Positions 54,047-62,380 of a stretch of DNA of 64,000 bases are shown one piece after another. A program made the translations under genes and the position numbers. Position 1 is the stretch's first letter. Each line of letters opens with the position of its first letter. Origin of the DNA: Paenibacillus oleatilyticus. GTDB lineage: Bacteria; Bacillota; Bacilli; Paenibacillales; NBRC-103111. The notes below the pieces were generated by a model. It saw only the letters and a program-made list of their open reading frames with translations. It did no database searches and was not told where the DNA came from. Location: the NCBI RefSeq assembly GCF_018998565.1, contig NZ_JAHNZO010000007.1, forward strand, positions 62,001-126,000, in the 5' to 3' direction.

Positions 54047-54072
54047 GAGCTGGAGACATTCGTTTCCAGCTC
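54047..54072 (+). promoter_or_regulatory. Stem-loop between precursor and maturase genes
   Basis: GAGCTGGAGAC and GTTTCCAGCTC pair over 10 of 11 positions with an ATTC loop, eight bases after the precursor stop. No continuous U-tract follows, so it is likely a partial terminator or mRNA-stabilising hairpin. Confidence 0.6.
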
Positions 54073-54102
54073 TTCTAACTCTTAAATAGGGCGGTGAATG
54101 AA

Positions 54103-55497
54103 TTGGAGCCATTTACAGTACTGCCACAACGCAAAGGTGTAACCAAAAGTACTCGTTATCGCGCCTCCCGCTACAACATTAAGGCGGTGGAGCCGGATGG
54201 AAGCATGTATATCACGAATACGATGTCAGGCGCATTTATGCATATCTCGGCCGAGCAGGTTCCCTATGTCGATCAACTGCTCAAGCTTGGAGCGGATGAA
54301 TCGTTGGAAGGGTTGGCCGCCGTCCTCAAGAAGCAAGGCTTTATCGTCCGCGAGGATATCAACGAGTTTTTTCGCGCCCGCATGCTGCACGAAATGATCG
54401 GGAGAAGCGAGCAGAAGCTCAGACTCATCTTTTTGACGACCGAGCAGTGCAACTTCCGATGCAAATACTGTTATGAAAAATTTGAAAAAGGCAAGCTGCA
54501 GCCGGAGGTCATCCAAGGAGTGAAAACATTCCTCCAGCACAAGGTCCGTTTTCTTAATCGTTTGCAAATGAGCTGGTTTGGAGGCGAACCCCTCCTTGCG
54601 CTTGACGCGATAGAAGAAATATCGCAGCATGTTATCCCTCTGTGCGACGAGTACGGCGTTAATTACCGGTCCAACATGACCACGAATGCCTACCTGTTAA
54701 CGAAAAAAAATATCGAGCGGCTGTTTGCCTGTCGCGTGTTCGCTTTCCAAATTACGCTGGACGGCGATGCCGAGCAGCATAACGCCAACCGGTATTTGCA
54801 GAACGGAGCCCCCACGTTCGAAACGATTTTTCAAAACCTGCTGCACCTCAAGGAGCGCCCCGAACCGTTCCGCTGTAAAATCCGCATTAACTTTGACCAG
54901 ACGAACGTGCATCAGATTCCAAGCTTTATCCAAAAGCTCCGTGCGCATTTCGGAGAGGATCCGCGGTTCCGCATCGATTATTTCCCCATCGGCAAATGGG
55001 GGGGAAAGAACGACGACAATCTGGAAGTGGTGTCGCTTAAGGAATCGGTCAAGCATCAATTGAATCTGTGCACGATGGGTTTGGAAGAAGGGCTTAACAA
55101 TGACTTGGAAGACATTTTGAAGCCGGGCGGTTACGTTTGCTATGCGGCTAAATCCAATTCCTTTGTCATTGGTTCGGACGGTATCGTATACAAATGCACC
55201 GTAGCCTTGTATAACGAGAACAATCAAATCGGGCGCATCACGCCGGACGGACAGATGCAGCTTGATGCCGATAAGCACGCGCTGTGGATTATGAACGACG
55301 AGTCGGAGGATTCGGGCTGTAAATCCTGCTTCCTGCGTCCCTCCTGTCAAGGCGCGTCCTGTCCGCTCGTGCGGATCGAGAAGGGGGTAGCTCCCTGTCC
55401 CCCGTTAAAGTCCAAAATTAAAGACGTCATCCGGATCGTCGGCAAGGAAAAACGCAAAATGGCGGTACAAAGGCAGGCTACTTCCGCAAACGCGTAA
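54103..55497 (+). CDS. Radical SAM/SPASM peptide maturase
   Basis: A 464-residue protein. TTG 54103 is preferred to GTG 54094 because AGGGCGGTGA (54088-54097) is correctly spaced only from the TTG. The N-terminal 95 residues (YITNTMSGAFMHISAE, LEGLAAVLKKQGFIV) look like a PqqD-type leader-recognition domain. The radical SAM cluster is CNFRCKYCYE at about residues 116-124. SWFGGEPLLALD and FQITLDGDAEQHNANR are core motifs. The SPASM region has many Cys (GYVCYAA, VYKCTVAL, SGCKSCFLRPSCQGASC, APCPP). Such enzymes install thioether, C-C or other crosslinks on RiPP precursors; the target here is probably the small peptide upstream. Confidence 0.9.
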   Translation: MEPFTVLPQRKGVTKSTRYRASRYNIKAVEPDGSMYITNTMSGAFMHISAEQVPYVDQLLKLGADESLEGLAAVLKKQGFIVREDINEFFRARMLHEMIGRSEQKLRLIFLTTEQCNFRCKYCYEKFEKGKLQPEVIQGVKTFLQHKVRFLNRLQMSWFGGEPLLALDAIEEISQHVIPLCDEYGVNYRSNMTTNAYLLTKKNIERLFACRVFAFQITLDGDAEQHNANRYLQNGAPTFETIFQNLLHLKERPEPFRCKIRINFDQTNVHQIPSFIQKLRAHFGEDPRFRIDYFPIGKWGGKNDDNLEVVSLKESVKHQLNLCTMGLEEGLNNDLEDILKPGGYVCYAAKSNSFVIGSDGIVYKCTVALYNENNQIGRITPDGQMQLDADKHALWIMNDESEDSGCKSCFLRPSCQGASCPLVRIEKGVAPCPPLKSKIKDVIRIVGKEKRKMAVQRQATSANA

Positions 55498-55522
55498 GAT
55501 GCGTGAGAAAGGGAAGCAACCC

Positions 55523-56752
55523 ATGCTCAACAAAAATTTCCTGGCATTTGTCGCGTGTGGAATGGTGAGCAGCATCGGGGACTTGATTTATTTTTTCATA
55601 CTTTCCTGGTATATCGCATCGGCGACTCATTCCGTTCAATATATGGGGACGATTATGCTGGTCAGCGGGATCACCCAATTTGTCGCCAGCATATTTTGCG
55701 GGGCCTGGGTTGATGTATGGGGAGCCAAAAAAATCATCGCCGTCTCCAATGTGATACGCGCGCTCCTGATGATTGGATTGATGCTGGTGAGCACGACCCA
55801 GGCTCCATCCTTGGTTGTGCTTCTGCTGATTGCCATCGTATTTGCCATCACGGATGCCAGCTTTTATCCTGCGGTGGAGACAATCAAGCCCCAGCTTGTG
55901 TCCGAGGACCACTTAAGCCGAATGAACGGCTTGTGGTACACCCTTGCCCGCGTCTTGTCCCTGATTGCCCCTTCCATAAGCGCACTATGCATGAATTTGC
56001 TCGGCACTCAAGCTTCCTTTCTTTGTATGGCCGGATGCTATACGGCATCGGCACTGCTTCTTCTCTTCGTTCGTATCCAAAAGACGCATACCGAACCTAA
56101 ACCGAAATCCGGCAAATGGAAGCATTATACGCAAAGCCTTACGGAGGGCTGGGTCTTTATTCGGAACAGCCGAATGATGATGACGCTCCTATGGCTTATT
56201 TTTTGTGTAAATATCGGGGCGAACAGCAACGGCTTGCTACTTCCGTTTTTAATGAAAAGCATGAACTGGGATGCGCAGCATATGTCGTATATTTATACTT
56301 GGCAGGCCGCTGCCGGGATCGTCTGCGGCAGTTTATTGTCGGTGAAAAGCGTGAAGCAACCGTCCTTTCTTTATGTGCTGCTCGGATTTTTGGGCCAGGG
56401 ATTGGCGATTTTAACGGTCTGCTTTTCCTCGACCCTTGTATTTCTATGTCTAAACTTCGCGTGGCTGAGCGTATGTACGGCGTTGGTCAACATTTTTATC
56501 CGCACGATGATGCAAAAAGAAGTGCCTAACCGCTACATGGCGCGGGTCGGCAGTCTGTTTGCGGCGATTAGCATGACTTCTACGCCGCTGTCCCGCTTTT
56601 TTACCGGCTTTCTGACCGACCGCCTCGGGGTCAGACAGATGTACTTTTGGGCGGGCGCATTTGAGGTTATCGTGGTCGCTTTGTTTTTCATGCTCTATAA
56701 GCAAATTACCGCGCAGCCGGAGGTGAAATCGCAAACGGAGGTTAGCGGGTAA
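55523..56752 (+). CDS. MFS transporter, probable exporter of the RiPP-like product
   Basis: A 409-residue transporter with 12 predicted helices; ATG 55523 has GAGAAAGGGAAG upstream, while ATG 55499 lacks a site. LNKNFLAFVACGMVSSIGDL and DASFYPAVETIKPQLVSEDH resemble the MFS_3/EntS-like exporter group. It directly follows the maturase gene on the same strand and is followed by a palindromic element, so it is the last gene of the cluster. Export of the modified peptide and self-protection are the simplest roles. Confidence 0.82.
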   Translation: MLNKNFLAFVACGMVSSIGDLIYFFILSWYIASATHSVQYMGTIMLVSGITQFVASIFCGAWVDVWGAKKIIAVSNVIRALLMIGLMLVSTTQAPSLVVLLLIAIVFAITDASFYPAVETIKPQLVSEDHLSRMNGLWYTLARVLSLIAPSISALCMNLLGTQASFLCMAGCYTASALLLLFVRIQKTHTEPKPKSGKWKHYTQSLTEGWVFIRNSRMMMTLLWLIFCVNIGANSNGLLLPFLMKSMNWDAQHMSYIYTWQAAAGIVCGSLLSVKSVKQPSFLYVLLGFLGQGLAILTVCFSSTLVFLCLNFAWLSVCTALVNIFIRTMMQKEVPNRYMARVGSLFAAISMTSTPLSRFFTGFLTDRLGVRQMYFWAGAFEVIVVALFFMLYKQITAQPEVKSQTEVSG

Positions 56753-56771
56753 GGCCGGAAGGCAGCATAGT

Positions 56772-57037
56772 GTGTTGAGAAAGGGCAACTGAGATAATAG
56801 AGGTTACGAGGGGGTGGGGTATCCACTTCCGACCGCTGCTCCATCCCGCAAAGTGAAGTTGAATCGGGGAAGCTTAGTCCGATTACTTTGCGGGGACCCC
56901 GGGTCCTCGGGAAATTTGATTAGAAGCCGCTTAGAGCGGACATTTCCCGAAGACAAAGGCGGCCGCTATCGCTTCTCCAGTGGATACCCCACCTCCGTTT
57001 GCTTCTCTATTTTTGTAAAAACCTACTTTCTCAACAC
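56772..57037. repeat. Palindromic intergenic element, family 1, copy C
   Basis: Inverted ends GTGTTGAGAAAG and CTTTCTCAACAC are perfect over 12 bp. Next come arms GGGGGTGGGGTATCCAC and GTGGATACCCCACCTC, and then the same two interior hairpins as copy B. Copies B and C are nearly identical over about 220 bp. Apart from this element the gap 56753-57189 holds nothing I can support. Confidence 0.85.
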
Positions 57038-57189
57038 TCTGACCGGAGAGGGACGCTCCGGCTTTTTTTGCGCCGTTAATGATGCACAGGATCAACGATA
57101 AGGGGCGTTAAAGAATGGAACATGCGGAAATCCGGGCAAACCTGTTATACTAAACTTTAGCGATGTCAGACGAAAAGAAGAGGAACAAC

Positions 57190-57753
57190 ATGACTGGAGC
57201 CTACTGCAGCCTATATAAAGCGTGCAAACGCTGCGGACAAAGCAAATATTACCGCCAGTTCCCGCCTCGGGGCGGCCGGAAAGCAAGCGGAGCATCCCGC
57301 AAAAACGTATGCCGCAAATGCGAGCGGCGAAAGCCGGCAGCGCCATCCCCACAAGCGCCCCCGGTGCCTCGTGCGGCGAAACTGCTGAGACAAGACCGGC
57401 AGGGCATGATTCGCATGAAGGGGAAGAGCAACAACGGCAGGCTGTGGATGCAAGAGATCGAATGGAGCCTCGCGGTGCTGTTGGTGGAGGAACAGGCGGC
57501 CGTTGTCGTTACGCCATACATGATTCGCCGACTGTACAGCAATGACGATTTCCGGACTATGATTATGACCCGGGACCATTATACGTGCCGCTATTGCGGA
57601 GGATACGGCGATACGATCGACCATATCGTCCCGAAATCCAAGGGAGGCCATACGACGCCGGTGAACTGCGTATGCTCCTGTTATGCATGCAATCAGAGCA
57701 AGGCCGACCAAGATGCCGCCGGGTTTATGGAAAAGCAGCGTTCTCCCGTCTGA
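57190..57753 (+). CDS. HNH endonuclease
   Basis: A 187-residue protein; ATG 57190 is preceded by AAGAGGA, better than ATG 57163. An N-terminal Cys pair set (ACKRCGQSKYYRQFPP and KNVCRKCERRK) forms a zinc ribbon. The HNH nuclease is C-terminal: RDHYTCRYCGGYGDTIDHIV, SKGGHTTPVNCVCSCYACNQ and KAD, with DH as catalytic pair and CxxC pairs holding zinc. Such stand-alone nucleases occur in mobile elements and phages; no intron or integrase is visible here. Confidence 0.85.
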   Translation: MTGAYCSLYKACKRCGQSKYYRQFPPRGGRKASGASRKNVCRKCERRKPAAPSPQAPPVPRAAKLLRQDRQGMIRMKGKSNNGRLWMQEIEWSLAVLLVEEQAAVVVTPYMIRRLYSNDDFRTMIMTRDHYTCRYCGGYGDTIDHIVPKSKGGHTTPVNCVCSCYACNQSKADQDAAGFMEKQRSPV

Positions 57754-57890
57754 ATTGAGGCAGCGCCGGGCACGATCCGGAGACAAGCTGGGGGGCCGCG
57801 GTTCTGCGGTTGATTCAGCGAAGGCTCTTCACGGTTAAGTAACTATCCAAGCAGAGACTTTCCGAGCTTACGCAGCGGAAGGAGGCTGGG

Positions 57891-58853
57891 ATGATGGCGA
57901 AAACCGTAGAGCCTCGGGATCGGAAAAGGGCTTCATTCGGCGGGCCCCGAATTGACAGCGCTTCACGGAGGAAAAGGCGGATGGGCTGCGCGGCCTTTTT
58001 GATTCAGCTGTACTGCCGCTTTCAAGATGACGAGGTGCCCGCTTTGGGGGCCCAGCTCACTTATTATTTGATTTTAGCTTTCTTTCCTTTTCTAATTTTC
58101 GTCATTGCGCTCCTTAGCTTCACCGAGATTTCGGCATCGGAGGTCATCGACAGCATGGCCCGCATGATGCCGAGTCTGTCGAGCCAAGCGGTGGCGGACG
58201 CGTTCGAGGAAATTCAAAGGTCGCGCAGCGGCTCCGTGCTTTCCGTCGGATTGCTTGCCGCCTTGTGGTCGGCCTCCAATGGCATCGGCGCGGTGATGAA
58301 GGCGTTAAACAAGGCGTACGATGAGGAAGAGAGCCGTCCGTTCTGGAAGGTCAAAGGGATTTCCATCCTGTTTACCTTGGTTCTGGCGATTGTCGTTTTG
58401 TTTACATTCGTGCTGCTAATCTTCGGCAAGATCGTGGGAGCCTCGGTTTACAAAATTGTACATTTCCCGGGAAATTTCGATTTGCTTTGGGGGTTTATCC
58501 AATATGTAATTCCGCTTGTAACTATTGCTGTCGTATTCATCCTCTTATACCGCTACACGCCGAATTTGCGGTTAACGTTCGGCGAAGTGCTGCCAGGCGC
58601 TTTGTTCGCCACGGCCGGATGGGTCGCCGCTTCGCTGCTATTTTCCTACTATGTCAATCATTTCGGCAGCTATACGAAAACATACGGCAGCATCGGAGGC
58701 ATTATCGTGCTTTTGACGTGGCTGTATTTGTCCAGCATCGTGATGATTCTGGGCGGCGAGATCAACGCCACGCTTCACTTTGACCGTCATGGCAAACGAA
58801 AGCCTTCATGCAAACCGTTCGGATTGACGCTGCGATCGGACCGACGGGATTGA
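57891..58853 (+). CDS. YihY/BrkB-family membrane protein
   Basis: A 320-residue membrane protein with about six helices; AAGGAGG precedes ATG 57891, and ATG 57894 is equally possible. DDEVPALGAQLTYYLILAFF is the family's first signature, ALWSASNGIGAVMKALNKAY the second, and YGSIGGIIVLLTWLYLSSIV with MILGGEINA the last. The family was formerly called RNase BN; its real function is not settled. Confidence 0.9.
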   Translation: MMAKTVEPRDRKRASFGGPRIDSASRRKRRMGCAAFLIQLYCRFQDDEVPALGAQLTYYLILAFFPFLIFVIALLSFTEISASEVIDSMARMMPSLSSQAVADAFEEIQRSRSGSVLSVGLLAALWSASNGIGAVMKALNKAYDEEESRPFWKVKGISILFTLVLAIVVLFTFVLLIFGKIVGASVYKIVHFPGNFDLLWGFIQYVIPLVTIAVVFILLYRYTPNLRLTFGEVLPGALFATAGWVAASLLFSYYVNHFGSYTKTYGSIGGIIVLLTWLYLSSIVMILGGEINATLHFDRHGKRKPSCKPFGLTLRSDRRD

Positions 58854-58924
58854 CGCGTGCAAAAAGACCGGGCAGCGTGGACCCGTCAGACATCGGATAG
58901 AACGGAGCTTGGATTGGCCGCCTT

Positions 58925-59149
58925 CTAGCGAATGCGCGGGAAAGCGACCCAACTCCACAAGTTGAGTTCGGATTGCTTTCCCTTTTCCTGGACCTGCTGA
59001 AAAAATTCCCCTAAAAATCGTTCCCATTGCTGTCCCGCTTCTTTTTTGGCCGACGTATCCGCTTGGACATGAAGAATGCTTTTATTCAGCGCCGCGTCCA
59101 AATGGGATAGCGCTTCGCGCAAATGGAAATCGACAGAGAGCTCCTGCAT
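58925..59149 (-). CDS. Small helical protein, paralogue of the next gene upstream
   Basis: A 74-residue protein with AAAGGAG before ATG 59149. It starts MQELSVDFHLREALSHLDAA and continues QQWERFLGEFFQQVQ. The first 50 residues align with the gene at 59152-59343 (DSVEFHLRQARLHLEQAL). The two genes are two bases apart. No family was recognised. Confidence 0.65.
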   Translation of the reverse strand: MQELSVDFHLREALSHLDAALNKSILHVQADTSAKKEAGQQWERFLGEFFQQVQEKGKQSELNLWSWVAFPRIR

Positions 59150-59151
59150 GC

Positions 59152-59343
59152 TCAAGTCTCCTTTATTATCGTTTTTCGATAACCGTATCCGATCAAAAAG
59201 GCGAAAAAATGTCCCCATTGCTCCGACATCGATTGGTGCGCTTCCTCCGAGTCGTTGGAAGCTTGTAACTTGGTCGCAGTTAAGGCTTGCTCCAGATGGA
59301 GCCGCGCCTGCCTCAGGTGAAATTCGACAGAGTCATCTTTCAA
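59152..59343 (-). CDS. Small helical protein, paralogue of 58925-59149
   Basis: A 63-residue protein with TTG start at 59343 and GGGAGAAG upstream, beginning (M)KDDSVEFHLRQARLHLEQAL and ending GYGYRKTIIKET. It parallels the neighbouring paralogue in SVEFHLRQA, in the QW pair and in spacing. The start overlaps the end of the preceding DUF5132-like gene in its restored frame. Confidence 0.6.
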   Translation of the reverse strand: MKDDSVEFHLRQARLHLEQALTATKLQASNDSEEAHQSMSEQWGHFFAFLIGYGYRKTIIKET

Positions 59344-59609
59344 GCGCAGCTTCTCCCGCTTCGCTGCCGGACAGCGCCGGTCCGAACTCGTCCCCGGAAG
59401 AGGCGATTTCGAGGTCCAGCTTTTTTTTTCATGCGCTCGACCTGAGCTTCCTGCAAGGACGAACGGGCCGCGCCCGCCGCGCTCCGCAAGCCTTGGTAAC
59501 CCGCTTCGGCAACAGGAAGCAGCGTGGTTTTGACAACGGGAAGGAGCGTCGACACTGCAAACGCAAGCGCGGCGCCGACCAGCCATTTTTCAATCAGTTG
59601 TTCTCTCAT
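59333..59609 (-). CDS. DUF5132-like small membrane protein, frameshifted at a poly-A run
   Basis: ATG 59609 opens MREQLIEKWLVGAALAFAV with one hydrophobic helix, then VAEAGYQGLRSAAGAARSSL and QVERMKKK. At the nine-A run (plus-strand T9, 59421-59429) the frame turns arginine-rich (RLFRGRVRTGAVRQRS). Removing one A gives KLDLEIASSGDEFGPALSG and SEAGEAALER before TGA 59333-59335, far more protein-like. It is either a sequencing or genuine indel, or slippage at the homopolymer makes two forms. It resembles short DUF5132-type proteins near P-type-ATPase-like genes. Confidence 0.55.
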
Positions 59610-59702
59610 GTTTCCTACCTCCGAATGGACAGCAAGCTATGCGACGACGGCCGGCCGCGTTTGTCGAACCAGCTTCGGTGCCACCTGGCGTCCCGATTCG
59701 AC

Positions 59703-60403
59703 TCAGGCCACGATCGGCTTCGACAGCAGCGTTACCGAGCCGGCAACGGCAAGCACCAGTCCGAGGCAGGTTCCCCCGTTGTTTTCCGCCTTAACCCCGA
59801 AGAAAAGCACATCCGAGCCGTGTCTCGCCAATCTCTTAGCCTCGAGCTCGTACATTCCGCAGCCGATCCCCCTGCTTCTGGCAGTAGGCATAGCTGCCGG
59901 CGAACACGCAGGCCCCGTTGATTTTGCCCTGCAGGCCCTCCGTTGTTTCTTTCGTTAAACATTGAATTTCCTCGCTTTCAACCCGATAGAGCGCCGAAGC
60001 ATCCTCCAGCAGCAGCGTTTTCGTCCATGTCAGCTTGGACAAGGAGTCGCTATCTGGCAGCAAAGCTCGATTTTCGGCGCATACAAGCTCTGCCTGCTGC
60101 CAGCCGTATTCCGCCGGAATGAACGCCGGTCTGGGGTTGGCGGCGAGCAGTACCGCGACCGCACGCAGAGGGTCGCGCGTGAATGCGAGGGTTGCTCCGG
60201 CGCCGATTAGCCCCCATTTGTTCGCTTTCTCCGTATATCGCTTAATTTCGGGCGGAAGCACCGCCGGCGAGCTCTTTGCAGCCGACTGATATCGTTTCCA
60301 CCTGTGCCGTATCCGGATTGTTATGAAGACCGTAAAATTCGATGCGAATGCGTCCTGGCAGCATTCGAACAAACCGTCGATGTTTCAAGCTTTCCGTAGG
60401 CAT
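59703..60403 (-). pseudogene. Decayed P-type-ATPase-like / HMA-domain protein
   Basis: Three successive frames carry coherent pieces. From ATG 60403 (AAGGAG upstream): SLKHRRFVRMLPGRIRIEFY, an HMA-like start. After a frame change near 60290: LPPEIKRYTEKANKWGLIGA, RDPLRAVAVLLAANPRPAF and KLTWTKTLLLEDASALYRVE, the last like a phosphorylation loop without the DKTGT motif. After a second change near 59865: MYELEAKRLARHGSDVLFFG and GLVLAVAGSVTLLSKPI. The pieces join in order into one protein similar to truncated metal-ATPase-like proteins, so at least two frameshifts have broken it. Missing DKTGT argues it was non-transporting even before decay. Confidence 0.6.
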
Positions 60404-60556
60404 ACATACGCTCCTTGGGCTTCCTCGTTTTGGAGTCTGGGGCTGATTTTCGCTAGTATACACGCCATTGGCGATTTATGCAGTTCGCGTTCATACATAA
60501 TTTTTCGTCAATGTGGGATGATCTGTAGTACATTATTTTTTGGAAAGGGTGAGAAC

Positions 60557-60721
60557 ATGGCGAAGCTGCCGATCGGTTTTGTACTTACGGGTGCCGCGAT
60601 GATGCTGGCATTTTCCCCGGAAGCCCGGAAAACGATACGCAAATTTGCGGTTAAAGGGACGGAAGCCGTGTTGAATTTGACGGAGCAGGCCAAAGACACG
60701 GTGGAAGACTTGCGGAAGTAA
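60557..60721 (+). CDS. Small hypothetical protein, one hydrophobic helix
   Basis: A 54-residue protein with GGAAAGGGTGAG before ATG 60557. It starts MAKLPIGFVLTGAAMMLAFS and continues as an amphipathic helix (ARKTIRKFAVKGTEAVLNL). It diverges from the broken ATPase-like gene. Such short proteins accompany DUF5132 and HMA-like genes in Firmicutes, with no known function. Confidence 0.65.
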   Translation: MAKLPIGFVLTGAAMMLAFSPEARKTIRKFAVKGTEAVLNLTEQAKDTVEDLRK

Positions 60722-60830
60722 ACCCGAGGGTCTGACATAGCGGTTTCCTTTCGGGTGTTTTGAACGAGAGCAGGGCAAGCTAAACAAACCGGCCATGCTA
60801 CGGCCGGATGACTCGAAATGAGGTGGAAGC

Positions 60831-61178
60831 ATGTTTCAAAGCGGTTCCGTATGGACCGGACTGATTTCGGGCGGCTTGTCTCAAATACAGGATACGAATG
60901 CGCTGGCCCAAGGGCAGATGAAGACGAAGGAATACGCTGTGCAAACCGTAGAAAATGTGACGGGAGCCGTCGGCATTATGGCCGGGGTAGAGTACGGCGC
61001 GATGCTCGGGTCAACCGTGCTTCCGGGCTTCGGAACAGCGGTCGGCGCGGTGCTGGGCGGACTTGTGGGTAGCTCGGTCGGGCGCAGCGTCGGCCATCGG
61101 GCCGGGGACGCGCTGGTCAACAACCGGATCGTCCAGGGCACGCTTCAGCCCATGCAGCAGCCGCAACAGAACCAGTAA
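60831..61178 (+). CDS. Glycine-zipper hypothetical protein
   Basis: A 115-residue protein with GAGGTGG before ATG 60831. The central part (VLPGFGTAVGAVLGGLVGSS, VGRSVGHRAGDALV) is a glycine-zipper segment capable of membrane insertion or oligomerisation. The C-terminus is Gln-rich. No family was recognised. A terminator follows directly. Confidence 0.65.
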   Translation: MFQSGSVWTGLISGGLSQIQDTNALAQGQMKTKEYAVQTVENVTGAVGIMAGVEYGAMLGSTVLPGFGTAVGAVLGGLVGSSVGRSVGHRAGDALVNNRIVQGTLQPMQQPQQNQ

Positions 61179-61184
61179 GAAGGG

Positions 61185-61209
61185 AAACCGGGAGACGGAC
61201 TCCCGGTTT
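61185..61209 (+). terminator. Rho-independent terminator
   Basis: A perfect 10-bp stem AAACCGGGAG/CTCCCGGTTT with a five-base loop, seven bases after the glycine-zipper gene; only a short T-run follows. Confidence 0.7.
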
Positions 61210-61224
61210 CTGCATAAACGGAGC

Positions 61225-62250
61225 TTACAACGCCGCTTGGCGGTAATCTTTTTGCAAGTATAAAATCATGTCTTTCAGCTTCTGATTAACCTGTTCCGTA
61301 TTTCCCGCTTTGATCTCTCCGAGCACTTCGTCCACCTGATAGCAGGCAAAAGCCCTGCGCAAACCGATCAAGTCGTTCAGCACGCTCCGCTCCCGCCTAT
61401 TCAGAGGACGGCTTCGCTCATAGCCGGTCATCAGTGCCTCCAAGTATCGATCCCCTACGGCTTCGGTTTCCGCGTTTTCCTTATCCGCCGCATAAGCCAG
61501 AAACGACGCTTCCCCCGCCAAATGGCCGACAAAGACGTCCGTTCCCGCAAGATGAAAATCAATCACTCCGCACAGACATCCGTTTTCGTCCATAAGCAAA
61601 TTGTTTAAAGAAAAATCTCCTTGCACCGGACCGACCGGCAGTTCGGACCAACTTGCCCGGAGCACCGAGCGTTTGCCACGGTACAGGGCGAACAACTCTC
61701 GCACAAGTAGCGGCTCTGCGCCGCCAGTCTGGAGCGCCGTTTCCAAGGCTTGGGCATCCTGATCCAGCTCGTCTTCCTGGCCGAACAGGCTCCACGGGCT
61801 TCCGGAGGTAAAAGGGATCGGCACGGGCGCCTGACCGGCAATCCGGTGCATGGCTCCGAGCCATTCGCCCGCTTGTTCGGCAAGGCCGATCGTCAGGCTT
61901 TCCGGTTCTTTGCCCGGCAGCCAGGTTTCCACGGTCGCCCAAACCTCGCGTCCTTTCCGCGACAAAATCAGATAAGGACGTCCGTCGCTTCCGTACAAGC
62001 GCGTCGGGACGTTCAGTCCGCCGCCGGAAAGCAGCCCGCACAGGGAGGCTTGTCCTGCATGGTCCTCCAACGTCGAATAGGAGTTGGACATCATCCGCAC
62101 GGCATAGCTTCGTCCGTCGGCCGTCGTTGCTTTAATTACGATGCGCAGGTCGTCCGGCTCCTCCTCGTGCTGCACCTGGCTCAAACCGGCGAACGCCGGC
62201 AATTGAAAATGGTCTTGTATTATCTTCAGCAAAGTTTTGTCCTCGAACAC
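61225..62250 (-). CDS. Aminoglycoside-phosphotransferase-like kinase
   Basis: A 341-residue protein of the APH/choline-kinase fold. The Brenner-like catalytic segment is VQGDFSLNNLLMDENG, with Gln in place of the usual His before Gly-Asp, and the DFG-equivalent is GVIDFHLAG. AEQAGEWLGAMHRIAG is the family helix before it. N-terminal nucleotide-loop Lys candidates lie in RIVIKATT. Homoserine kinase and CotS-like proteins share the fold; the substrate is unknown. Confidence 0.8.
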   Translation of the reverse strand: MFEDKTLLKIIQDHFQLPAFAGLSQVQHEEEPDDLRIVIKATTADGRSYAVRMMSNSYSTLEDHAGQASLCGLLSGGGLNVPTRLYGSDGRPYLILSRKGREVWATVETWLPGKEPESLTIGLAEQAGEWLGAMHRIAGQAPVPIPFTSGSPWSLFGQEDELDQDAQALETALQTGGAEPLLVRELFALYRGKRSVLRASWSELPVGPVQGDFSLNNLLMDENGCLCGVIDFHLAGTDVFVGHLAGEASFLAYAADKENAETEAVGDRYLEALMTGYERSRPLNRRERSVLNDLIGLRRAFACYQVDEVLGEIKAGNTEQVNQKLKDMILYLQKDYRQAAL

Positions 62251-62315
62251 GGTCCTTTAATCTCCGATCCTAAGAAATATATTCCTCTAACGGAAAAGCC
62301 CGGTGATTTGTTGCA

Positions 62316-62362
62316 GCAAAAAAGGAAGACCCCGCCTCCAAAGGCGGAAAATCTCCCTTTTT
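62316..62362 (-). terminator. Rho-independent terminator after the large 3' gene
   Basis: On the minus strand: GGGAGATTTTCCGCC pairs with GGCGGGGTCTTCC around a TTTGGA loop, followed by TTTTTT. It lies 19 bases after the stop at 62381. Confidence 0.75.
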
Positions 62363-62380
62363 AAACGCCGGATGGCCGGC

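Noticed and set aside
46588-57037. Family 1 elements as transfer RNA-like or riboswitch genes
   Set aside because: They lie downstream of operons, not in leaders, and their identical interior hairpins with inverted ends fit a repeat element better.
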